Assembly (NCBI GenBank): GCA_024640205.1
Contig: JAHEFL010000151.1
Span: 1 to 5,710 of the forward strand
Origin: Flavobacteriales bacterium
GTDB lineage: Bacteria > Bacteroidota > Bacteroidia > Flavobacteriales_F > PHOS-HE28
DNA: 5,710 nucleotides
Direction of reading: 5' to 3'
The position numbers and the translations under genes are program-made. The notes under the pieces are model-generated. The model saw only the letters and a list, made by a program, of their open reading frames with translations, ran no database searches and had not been told where the DNA came from. How positions within the stretch are numbered: the stretch's first letter is position 1; the number at the start of each line of letters is the position of its first letter. Shown in pieces: positions 1-5,710 of the stretch.

Positions 1-172
1 CTTCCGTGCATATTACTTTACGACCGTGCCGGTGACGAGGATGTCGTCAATAACCGGAGCCGTATCGTTCACTCATTAATTCATGCGACCTGATGTAAGC
101 AGAACGGTCCGATCGACCGAAGGATCACACACATCCACACCTTTCCCAGCAACAAGTCCGAACTTCGGCACC
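1..172. other. 5' flank of the helicase gene, no confident gene
   Basis: No convincing gene is visible here. Two plus-strand frames are open from the left edge and stop at 77-79 (TAA) and 91-93 (TGA); either could be the last two or three dozen codons of an upstream gene, but neither tail looks like a known protein end. A short AT-rich patch (about 71-84) lies just before an ATG at 83 that is in frame with the helicase. The stretch 83-172 would encode a Ser/Thr/Pro-rich segment with less favoured codons (ACA, TCA, AGT, GCA) than the helicase body, so I treat it as untranslated leader. A short inverted repeat (CGGTC, 5-base loop, GACCG) sits at 106-120. No clear Bacteroidota promoter (TTG followed by TAnnTTTG) is present; TACTTTAC at 14-21 is only a partial match. 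Confidence 0.5.
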
Positions 173-2503
173 ATGCCGGCCGAAGCGATCTTGGAGACCA
201 CCGAAATGGCCGAGCTGGCGGCGCGCTTCGTGAACAGCACCGGCCGCCACGTATTTCTGACCGGCAAGGCAGGTACGGGCAAGACCACCTTCCTGCACCA
301 GCTCGCCGCCCGGACGCACAAGCGTTTCGTGATCCTGGCGCCCACCGGGATCGCCGCGCTGAACGCCAAGGGGGTCACCATCCATTCCCAGTTCCTGCTT
401 CCGTTCGGCTCCTACATTCCGGAGCGCCAATTGCCGGCCGATGTGCCGGCCTACGGGAACTTCCATGATCGGGATACGCTGACGCGGCGTCATCCGTTGA
501 ACGCATTGCGCCGCAATGTCCTGCGCCAGTTGGATCTGCTGGTCATCGATGAGGTGAGCATGCTGCGCGCCGACCTGCTCGATGCGATCGATCACCGGAT
601 GCGCAGCGTGCGCGGGGTGTATGACCGGTCGTTCGGCGGTGTCCAGGTCCTGCTGATCGGCGACCTCTTCCAGCTGCCGCCGGTGATCAAGGACGACGAG
701 TGGAATGTCCTGCGACGCTGGTACAACGGTCCGCATTTCTTCGAGGCCAGGGTGATCAAGGAGGCGGGTTACGCGCACATCGAGTTGGACAAGATCTTCC
801 GGCAACAGGATGCCAGCTTCATCGATATCCTGAACAACCTTCGGAACAATACGGTCACCATGGACGATGTGACGGTGCTGAACGCGCACTATCGCCCTGA
901 GATCACGGATGCCGATCGGGAGGGCGTCATCACGCTGACCACGCATAATCGAAGTGCGGATGAGCTGAACCAACGTTCACTGGACAGGCTCAAAGGGGAA
1001 GCAAGATCATTCGTCGCCAAAGTTGAAGGGGATTTTACGCCGAACATGTACCCCGTTCTGGAGACCATTGAACTGAAGGTCGGGGCGCAGATCATGTTCA
1101 TCCGGAACGATCAGGAGAAAGCCTACTTCAACGGCAAGCTGGCCCGGGTGACCTCCATCGCTGATGATGCGGTGAACGTGGAGATGATCGATGATGGCAT
1201 ACCCTATACACTGAAGAAGGAGACTTGGGAGAACAAGCGCTATGTGGTGGATGCGGTGACGAAAGAGCAGAAGGAGGACATTCTTGGGACGTTCGAACAG
1301 TATCCCGTGAAACTGGCATGGGCGATCACGGTGCACAAGAGCCAGGGGCTCACCTTCGACAAAGCCATCATTGATGTGGGCAATGCTTTCGCGCCCGGTC
1401 AGGTCTATGTGGCCCTATCACGGCTGCGCTCGCTGGAAGGGCTTGTCCTACGGACCCGCTTGGATCCCTCCGTGGTGAGCACGGATCGGGATGTTCAGGC
1501 CTTCAGTGAGAGGAGACTTTCCCAGCAGCCCTTGCCGCAGCAGTTGAAGGAGCAGCAGGGACATTACCTCCAAGCGGTGCTTATGAGCACGTTCGACCTG
1601 GGCGATATTGCGAAGAAGGTGGGTTTCGTGATGAAGGACCACAAGGAAGTGAACGAGTTCGAGGACGAGAGTATGCGGTCGGCATTGTCACGCTTGGCGG
1701 AACTTTTGCGTGCGGAGGAGGAGAATACGCGCACCTTTCAGGCCCAGCTGATACGCTTGCTGCAGGCGGACGAGCGGGAACTGTTGATGGAGCGGATCGG
1801 GAAAGGGGCATCGTACTATGGGGGTATGTTGCGCCGTAGCATGAAGGAATTGCTTCAGCACCTTGCGCAAGTGGAGCAATTGAGCCGCACCAAGGCTTAT
1901 GGCGCACAGCTTCGGGAGATCGATGGGATGCTCGTGAAGAAGCTGGCCATGATCGGGAAGGCCGCATATGTCACGAACTGTATTTTGAAAGGAGAGGAGA
2001 TCAGGCGACGATCCGATCTGGAGGAAGATCTGAGGGAACAGCGGAGCAGTCTGGTTGCCGAGATCTCGGAGTGGGCGATGAAGAACAAGCCGAAGACCTC
2101 GAAGAAGAGCGGCCGCACGCGGTCCGGTCGCAGCGAGGATGGGGTTTTTATACGCCCGACCGCGAAGGAGAAAAAACCCAAGGCTGCGAAAGGCGAGACC
2201 TATCGGAAAACGTATGCGCTACTGGGTCAAGGGAAGGACCTGGCCACGGTGGCTGCCGAACGTGAACTCACGTTGAGCACCATCGAAGGGCATGCGGCCA
2301 AAGGGATCGCTGCCGGGGAGGTGGAGATCACACAGGTACTCGATCCCGGGGATCGTGATCGGATGGCGAATTACATCAGGGAACATGTTGACGCGGGTAC
2401 CAACGCTGTCCGGAGCCATTTTGATAATGCGTTCAGCTTCGGCCAGATCCACATGGTCCAGGCCTGGCTAAGAAGGCAGGAAGAGCAGGAAGAAGCCGGA
2501 TAG
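173..2503 (+). CDS. PIF1-like ATP-dependent DNA helicase with C-terminal helix-turn-helix tail
   Basis: This is a superfamily 1B DNA helicase of 776 residues, a cytoplasmic motor expected to unwind DNA 5' to 3' with ATP and to act in replication or repair; direction and role come from the PIF1/RecD2 family. The core reads in order: Walker A GKAGTGKT (31-38), motif Ia APTGIAAL (56-63), Walker B with catalytic Asp126-Glu127, motif III GDLFQLPP (163-170), a PIF1-type FRQQD element (209-213), GAQIMFIRND (304-313), motif V HKSQGLTFD (388-396) and motif VI YVALSR with its arginine finger (412-417). All key residues are present. Beyond about 450 comes a long, charged, mostly helical region to about 635, a Lys/Arg-rich flexible linker (637-674), and a C-terminal domain (about 675-765) resembling the HTH_40 domain of bacterial RecQ and PIF1 proteins. 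ATG 173 is preferred; ATG 83 adds 30 low-complexity residues, and ATG 206 also fits. It ends with tandem TAG codons, 5 bases from the stop of the convergent gene. Confidence 0.95.
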   Translation: MPAEAILETTEMAELAARFVNSTGRHVFLTGKAGTGKTTFLHQLAARTHKRFVILAPTGIAALNAKGVTIHSQFLLPFGSYIPERQLPADVPAYGNFHDRDTLTRRHPLNALRRNVLRQLDLLVIDEVSMLRADLLDAIDHRMRSVRGVYDRSFGGVQVLLIGDLFQLPPVIKDDEWNVLRRWYNGPHFFEARVIKEAGYAHIELDKIFRQQDASFIDILNNLRNNTVTMDDVTVLNAHYRPEITDADREGVITLTTHNRSADELNQRSLDRLKGEARSFVAKVEGDFTPNMYPVLETIELKVGAQIMFIRNDQEKAYFNGKLARVTSIADDAVNVEMIDDGIPYTLKKETWENKRYVVDAVTKEQKEDILGTFEQYPVKLAWAITVHKSQGLTFDKAIIDVGNAFAPGQVYVALSRLRSLEGLVLRTRLDPSVVSTDRDVQAFSERRLSQQPLPQQLKEQQGHYLQAVLMSTFDLGDIAKKVGFVMKDHKEVNEFEDESMRSALSRLAELLRAEEENTRTFQAQLIRLLQADERELLMERIGKGASYYGGMLRRSMKELLQHLAQVEQLSRTKAYGAQLREIDGMLVKKLAMIGKAAYVTNCILKGEEIRRRSDLEEDLREQRSSLVAEISEWAMKNKPKTSKKSGRTRSGRSEDGVFIRPTAKEKKPKAAKGETYRKTYALLGQGKDLATVAAERELTLSTIEGHAAKGIAAGEVEITQVLDPGDRDRMANYIREHVDAGTNAVRSHFDNAFSFGQIHMVQAWLRRQEEQEEAG

Positions 2504-2508
2504 TAGGG

Positions 2509-3606
2509 TTATCGCTGGAGCGTGACCCGTTGGACGGTCGGTCGAGCTTCCGGGCCATGCAACCGTATGAAATACACCCCGTTCGGTAGTGTTGACAGGT
2601 CGACCGTGCGACCGCGCGGCGGTATGGCGAGGACTCGATCACCTTGCGAATCGAACACTTCGGCCAGGGTGTAAAATGTGCCGGGGGCAAATTGGATGAT
2701 GCCAGAGCTCGGATTCGGGAACATGCTTCCCCCCGGTAACCGTGGGTCTTGAACATCGGTGCTCAGGACCAGGTGGCAACCGGAGGTGTCCGAACAGAGG
2801 CCTTGTGTCACGATAACGGAGTAGCTCCCGTTCGTGGTCGGAACGAAGCTTTGTTCGATCGCTCCGGGTATGGCTGAGAAGCCATTATCGCAATCCACCC
2901 ATTGGTAGCTGGCATCCGATGCCGATGCCATGAGCTCCGCACCGTTCAGGTTCACTACCGTATCCACCGGAAAGATCGTAAGGTCCACCGTGATCACGGA
3001 ATCGCAACCGGCCATGTTCGGTATGGTATCCATGAAGATCCCGCTGTCCATCCAAAAGAGGCCGCTCGGTGAGATGTATTCCACGCATGCTTCCTCCGTG
3101 ATCGAGGCTGTGCTTTCGTCGCAGTTGGACAGGATGGACACATTGAACTTCAGGTCGCTCTGGGCATAGGTGCTGCTGTTCGTGCCACCATAGAACAAGC
3201 GCCCGCCGGAATATGGATTACCACCGGAAAACGGGATCGCCAGACTCATGTCGAGTTCGAATGTCCGCTGGTCGAAATTCGCTACGGTAAGGGGTTCCGT
3301 CAGGTAGATCCGCAGGGCTTCGCCAGCCACGACCGCCGTTGGAGGATACGATTGTGTATGGATCGGCGTGCCGAGTACCGTACTGCCATTGAAGATCTCA
3401 AGTGTTCCTCCGACATTGGTGCCCGTCTCCGAGCAGAAGAGCTCCACGTACTCGATGATACCGGGACAGGTTGCGCGGAAGGATTGTCCGATCCGTTGGT
3501 TGGGGTCGTCGGTTTGAGGAGCGTTCGCGTTACCCACGATGCATTGACCGAACGAGGTGGACAACAGTGCTGTAAGGCAAAGGATAATGAACAGGAGCTT
3601 TTTCAT
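2509..3606 (-). CDS. Secreted protein with T9SS C-terminal sorting domain, function unknown
   Basis: This is a 365-residue exported protein of unknown function. Residues 1-20 form a Sec signal peptide (MKK, a hydrophobic core, likely cut at SFG|Q). Residues 22-158 look like a beta-sandwich module with aromatic and Gly/Ser/Thr-rich strands, similar in style to anchor or carbohydrate-binding-like modules of Bacteroidota surface proteins. Residues 169-211 carry the EACVEY...SPSG...TIPNMAGCDSVITVDLTI segment that recurs in Flavobacteriales extracellular proteins. Residues 212-281 resemble an Ig-like domain (SYQWVD, then NGSYSVIVTQ). The last 75 residues are a type A T9SS sorting domain: MFPNPSSG at 295-302, then DLSTLPNGVYFIRL at 336-349 and a basic end, VQRVTLQR. 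The family predicts export by Sec, crossing of the outer membrane by the type IX system, removal of the C-terminal domain, and release or surface attachment. Nine cysteines outside the signal peptide suggest disulfides. No catalytic motif is visible. The start is fixed by the signal peptide; no Shine-Dalgarno sequence precedes it. Confidence 0.94.
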   Translation of the reverse strand: MKKLLFIILCLTALLSTSFGQCIVGNANAPQTDDPNQRIGQSFRATCPGIIEYVELFCSETGTNVGGTLEIFNGSTVLGTPIHTQSYPPTAVVAGEALRIYLTEPLTVANFDQRTFELDMSLAIPFSGGNPYSGGRLFYGGTNSSTYAQSDLKFNVSILSNCDESTASITEEACVEYISPSGLFWMDSGIFMDTIPNMAGCDSVITVDLTIFPVDTVVNLNGAELMASASDASYQWVDCDNGFSAIPGAIEQSFVPTTNGSYSVIVTQGLCSDTSGCHLVLSTDVQDPRLPGGSMFPNPSSGIIQFAPGTFYTLAEVFDSQGDRVLAIPPRGRTVDLSTLPNGVYFIRLHGPEARPTVQRVTLQR

Positions 3607-4025
3607 GGCCCGTGCAAATTAGGAATACATGCGATCAGGCTTGATTTGCGATAAGTACTTCATGTTCCTATTCCAGGGTTTGAAAGGGGCGAAGGAAACG
3701 GGGGAACAGGTATGTTCTTGACGGGATGAAGTGGCGTCCCCGATCCATTTAACCTGGATCACCTTCCTCGAATATCCGTCATCCGTACTGGAAGCGGTTC
3801 CGACACAATTCAGGTCGTGATCAGGGACCCGTGAGACCGGGACGTTGATCACCACAACCACAGAACTCATGCCCGTTCATTGTGGGGGCGTTCCCGGTCG
3901 CCCGCCGCCTCGCCACTGGCTTGGGCCTGTCGGAAACCTTCAAATGAACAAGTGCAATATTCCTGTGATCCTCCTGCGTTCCACCAACCTTGTCGTTCCA
4001 TCGGGTGATGATGCGCACGACCGCA

Positions 4026-4044
4026 TGCGGAATGCAATTCCGCA
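4026..4044. repeat. Perfect 8-bp inverted repeat with 3-base loop
   Basis: TGCGGAAT, a GCA loop, then ATTCCGCA. It overlaps the 10-bp palindrome CCGCATGCGG (4021-4030) and lies 10 bases from another palindrome, TTGATCGATCAA (4055-4066). All sit inside the coding-like minus frame, so they may be incidental. There is no T-tract on either side, which argues against an intrinsic terminator. Confidence 0.5.
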
Positions 4045-4146
4045 GATCCACGAATTGATCGATCAACACTTTGACCCCACCAAGACATCCGCGGTAGCGA
4101 CCATGGATCACGGTGTCGGTCACGGCTTGAACATCCCCGATCCGAT

Positions 4147-4167
4147 CGATCTCCAGACCTGAGATCG
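4147..4167. repeat. Perfect 7-bp inverted repeat with 7-base loop
   Basis: CGATCTC, a 7-base loop (CAGACCT), then GAGATCG. It lies in the same coding-like frame, in a stretch rich in GATC that makes short palindromes easy to form by chance. No function is assigned. Confidence 0.35.
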
Positions 4168-4405
4168 CGTTCAGGTCCATTCCGATGTTTACGTTCTCAT
4201 TGGAGCCATACACTTCCAGATCCACCAATACGAGGGGTTGGTTCTGCTCCATGCATCGCTTGAGTTCCTCCACCGGGATCCCTCCTTGTATCGCGCTGTT
4301 GGCGTCGATCATGGCAACTTCAATGTTCGATGTCGACCGATCATGATTCCCCGTTCTCATTCCGGCAACATGTGGTTCTCTTTCCTGCGTCCGTGATAGG
4401 CGTTC

Positions 4406-4474
4406 GGACAGCGCTGTCCCGATCAATAAAGGCCCATCACCTTGCGAGGCGCAAGGTCCAAAGGAGCCTGATGG
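4406..4474. promoter_or_regulatory. Cluster of dyad symmetries, possible structured leader or operator region
   Basis: Three elements lie within 69 bases. First, a perfect 14-bp palindrome GGACAGCGCTGTCC at 4406-4419. Second, a perfect 8-bp stem at 4439-4457 (ACCTTGCG, loop AGG, CGCAAGGT). Third, CCATCA at 4434-4439 is complementary to TGATGG at 4469-4474, so the second hairpin (using 4440-4456) can be enclosed by a 6-bp outer helix, with 4457-4468 unpaired. The cluster ends 81 bases before the start of the TPR gene. It could be a folded 5' leader or small RNA on the plus strand, or binding sites for dimeric regulators. No T-tract follows on the plus strand; on the minus strand the hairpin is followed by GATGGGCCTTTATTG, which is too weak for a clear terminator. 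It matches no RNA family I know. Confidence 0.35.
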
Positions 4475-4483
4475 TCGAACAAG

Positions 4484-4523
4484 CGTATTTATACGGGTTC
4501 TCTGTGGTCGGATAAATACGGGT
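4484..4523. promoter_or_regulatory. Paired ATACGGGT repeats upstream of the TPR gene
   Basis: ATACGGGT occurs at 4491-4498 and again at 4516-4523, 25 bases apart. The first copy forms part of a near-palindrome, CGTATTTATACG (4484-4495, 10 of 12 bases symmetric). CGTATTTAT (4484-4492) is also the inverted complement of ATAAATACG (4512-4520). The pair is the most AT-rich stretch before the TPR gene and ends 32 bases before its ATG, where a promoter or regulator site would be expected. No TAnnTTTG element is seen. Role as an operator is inferred. Confidence 0.3.
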
Positions 4524-4555
4524 GTGATTACGGACTTTATGTGCCACCTTCACAA

Positions 4556-5710
4556 ATGCCTGAGGTGATCAGGTTCGGAATGCGAGGAACTCTTGTTCGG
4601 GTGACCGGAGGATTGGCGGGAGCACTGCTCCTGGTGTTGCCGTGGACTTCATTGAGCGCCCAGTGGGACCAGGATTCCTTATGGAGCGTATGGTTGGATG
4701 AGGGGAATAACGACACGGTCCGGCTCAAGGCCTTGAGCACCTTCACATGGTACGGATACCTGATGTCCGAGCCGGACAGTGCGTTCCACTATGGACAGAT
4801 CATGTACGACTATGCGGCGAGCAAAGGCATGAAGCGCGAAATGGCCTACGCTCTCCGGGGGCAGGGTGTCTCATACAAGCTTCGCGACGAGAACAGCACG
4901 GCCCTTGACTATTTCCAACGCAGTATGGAACTGAGCGAGGAGGCGGATGATCTAGCCGGTGTAGCAGGATCACTGAACAACATCGGAATGATGTTCTTCG
5001 AGCAAGGTGACCTGCCAAGGGCTTTGGAGTACCATGGCCGCAGTTTGGAACTACGTACGCAGGTGAACGATGTTCTCGGCATCGGGGGATCGTTCAGCAA
5101 CATCGGCCATGTTCATTTGGCGTTGGGTGACCTGGACAAGGCCATGGAAATGTACCGTCGTAGCATGAAGGTCTGGGAGGAGAGCGATTTCGATCAGGGC
5201 AAGGCGAATGCAGAGGGATACATCGGCAGCATCCATATGCAACGCAAGGAGTATGATCCGGCATTGGAGCATTTCACACGTAGTCTTGCACTTCATGAAC
5301 TGGTGGATGATCGGCTGGACATGGCAAAGACCCTTACCAATATCGGCTTGGTGCATCTGGAGTTGGGTCAGCCCGCTATCGCATTGGTGAAGTGCAGGGA
5401 AAGCCTCGACAAGGCTGAGAGTTTCAAGAGCATCCTGGAGCAGATGAGAGCCTGCCAATGCTGCTACGGTGCGAGTAAGGCTCTTGGCGATAAGGTGCAG
5501 GCATTGCGTTATCTCGAGCGGGCGACCGCCCTGTCGGATAGCCTCCATTCCGAGGAGGTGTCCAAGAAACTTCAGCGATTGGAGTTCGCCCGGGCTTTCA
5601 GAACGGATAGCATCGCACGGGCTGAGAAGGAACAACGGGTAGCGCTTCAGAACGAGGCGGTCGTTGGGCGTATCAGGAATAGGCAGAACCTCTTTCTGTT
5701 CTCCAGTATC
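4556..5710 (+). CDS. Exported TPR-repeat sensor protein, partial at the 3' end
   Basis: These are the first 385 codons of a gene that continues past the window; no stop is reached. An N-terminal signal sequence (hydrophobic core about 19-33, likely cut at LSA|Q, 35/36) puts the following region in the periplasm. About seven tetratricopeptide repeats follow with a 40-residue period (starting near 55, 95, 135, 175, 215, 255 and 295), of the form N-I-G-x-x-x-x-x-x-G-D...A-L-x-Y-x-x-R-S-L. TPRs are helical-pair scaffolds that bind protein partners. A charged, probably coiled-coil segment runs from about 330 to 375 (RAEKEQRVALQNE), and a membrane helix seems to begin at about 378 (NLFLFSSI). In Bacteroidota this layout usually precedes a cytoplasmic output domain: histidine kinase, adenylate/guanylate cyclase, or LuxR/AraC-type DNA-binding domain. 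That domain is not visible here. ATG 4556 is preferred; ATG 4580 would still keep the signal core. No Shine-Dalgarno sequence is seen. Confidence 0.9.
   Translation, partial: MPEVIRFGMRGTLVRVTGGLAGALLLVLPWTSLSAQWDQDSLWSVWLDEGNNDTVRLKALSTFTWYGYLMSEPDSAFHYGQIMYDYAASKGMKREMAYALRGQGVSYKLRDENSTALDYFQRSMELSEEADDLAGVAGSLNNIGMMFFEQGDLPRALEYHGRSLELRTQVNDVLGIGGSFSNIGHVHLALGDLDKAMEMYRRSMKVWEESDFDQGKANAEGYIGSIHMQRKEYDPALEHFTRSLALHELVDDRLDMAKTLTNIGLVHLELGQPAIALVKCRESLDKAESFKSILEQMRACQCCYGASKALGDKVQALRYLERATALSDSLHSEEVSKKLQRLEFARAFRTDSIARAEKEQRVALQNEAVVGRIRNRQNLFLFSSI

Larger units (their letters stand above)
3821..4312 (-). other. Unassigned coding-like open frame, possible hypothetical or decayed gene
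   Basis: This minus-strand frame is open from about 4547 down to the TGA at 3821-3823. From the ATG at 4310-4312 it gives 163 residues; a GTG at 4271-4273 preceded by AAGGAGG (4281-4287, 7-base spacing) gives 150. For 81 codons in its centre I counted about 62% GC at first, 32% at second and 67% at third positions, a bias expected of coding DNA; the bias fades before about 4325 and after about 3915. The product would be rich in alternating hydrophobic residues (LVLVDLEVYG, VKVLIDQFVDL) and then becomes Arg/Pro/Gly-rich, with CGC near its end. The codon-aligned plus frame is broken by a TGA at 4160, which favours the minus strand. I recognise no family. It could be an unknown gene, a decayed remnant, or chance; antisense frames of real genes here look similar. 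Confidence 0.22.
3607..4555. other. 0.95-kb divergent intergenic region without a recognisable gene
   Basis: The gap lies between the start of the minus-strand T9SS cargo gene and the plus-strand TPR gene, so it should hold promoters for both. I see no good Bacteroidota -33/-7 promoter on either side; CTAATTTG just upstream of the T9SS cargo gene (minus strand, about 3614-3621) is only a partial -7 match. Positions 3619-3870 contain an 83-codon minus frame without codon-position base bias (my count gives about 49% GC at second positions and about 43% at first), so I judge it non-coding. Positions 3821-4325 hold a more coding-like minus frame, listed separately. Dyad symmetries are frequent: 3742-3760, 3817-3852, 4021-4030, 4026-4044, 4055-4066, 4147-4167, 4406-4419 and 4439-4457. 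No tRNA, rRNA, IS end or known riboswitch was recognised. Confidence 0.6.

Noticed and set aside
125..973. Long minus-strand open frame of 282 codons opposite the helicase
   Set aside because: It is codon-aligned antisense to the helicase core, whose motifs are unmistakable, so it is a shadow caused by GAT/ATC and CTG/CAG codon pairs.
2506..2528. Bidirectional intrinsic terminator between the convergent genes
   Set aside because: The hairpin is imperfect with an internal loop and no T-run follows on either strand.
3607..3660. Promoter for the T9SS cargo gene (CTAATTTG on the minus strand)
   Set aside because: Only a partial match to TAnnTTTG and no TTG at the expected upstream distance.
3619..3870. 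Minus-strand 83-codon frame ending 12 bases before the T9SS cargo gene
   Set aside because: Operon-like spacing is suggestive, but first and second codon positions show no coding bias and the product resembles nothing; also considered as a frameshifted continuation of the 3821-4312 frame and dropped for the same reason.
3845..4162. Plus-strand frame of 105 codons in the divergent gap
   Set aside because: It is the codon-aligned complement of the minus-strand candidate, and its frame breaks at TGA 4160 while the base bias continues past that point on the other strand.
4439..4457. Intrinsic terminator of a minus-strand transcript
   Set aside because: The stem is perfect, but what follows on the minus strand (GATGGGCCTTTATTG) lacks a proper T-tract.
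4976..5310. CRISPR-like or tandem DNA repeat at about 120-base spacing
   Set aside because: The period equals 40 codons and matches the TPR protein repeat; it is protein-level repetition.
5051..5635. Minus-strand open frame of 194 codons opposite the TPR gene
   Set aside because: The plus frame shows a clear TPR periodicity over the same bases; the minus frame is its antisense shadow.

Overview
The window looks like chromosomal DNA of a moderately GC-rich member of the Bacteroidota, probably Flavobacteriales-like. The evidence is a secreted protein with a type IX secretion (T9SS) C-terminal sorting domain, a PIF1-type helicase with the C-terminal helix-turn-helix tail common in this phylum, signal peptides cut before Gln, and genes without clear Shine-Dalgarno sequences. 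The placement comes from these protein traits, not from a marker gene.

Layout: positions 1-172 hold no confident gene. Positions 173-2503 (+) encode a complete PIF1-like ATP-dependent DNA helicase. Positions 2509-3606 (-) encode a complete secreted T9SS cargo protein of unknown function; it converges on the helicase, with only 5 bases between the two stop codons. Positions 3607-4555 lie between divergent genes and hold no recognisable gene. Positions 4556-5710 (+) hold the first 385 codons of an exported, probably membrane-anchored TPR sensor protein that runs off the end of the window.

The three genes are in different orientations and do not form an operon. One acts on DNA in the cytoplasm, one is exported to the surface or medium, and one probably senses in the periplasm and signals inward. 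I see no sign that they work together, and there is no phage, transposon, CRISPR array, tRNA or rRNA.

The least explained part is the 0.95-kb divergent gap. It carries (i) a minus-strand open frame with coding-like codon-position base bias between about 4325 and 3915, matching no family I know, and (ii) several perfect dyad symmetries, the strongest being a cluster at 4406-4474 that could fold as a small structured RNA or act as an operator region, followed by paired ATACGGGT repeats just upstream of the TPR gene. These are leads only; nothing in the window is clearly a new system.
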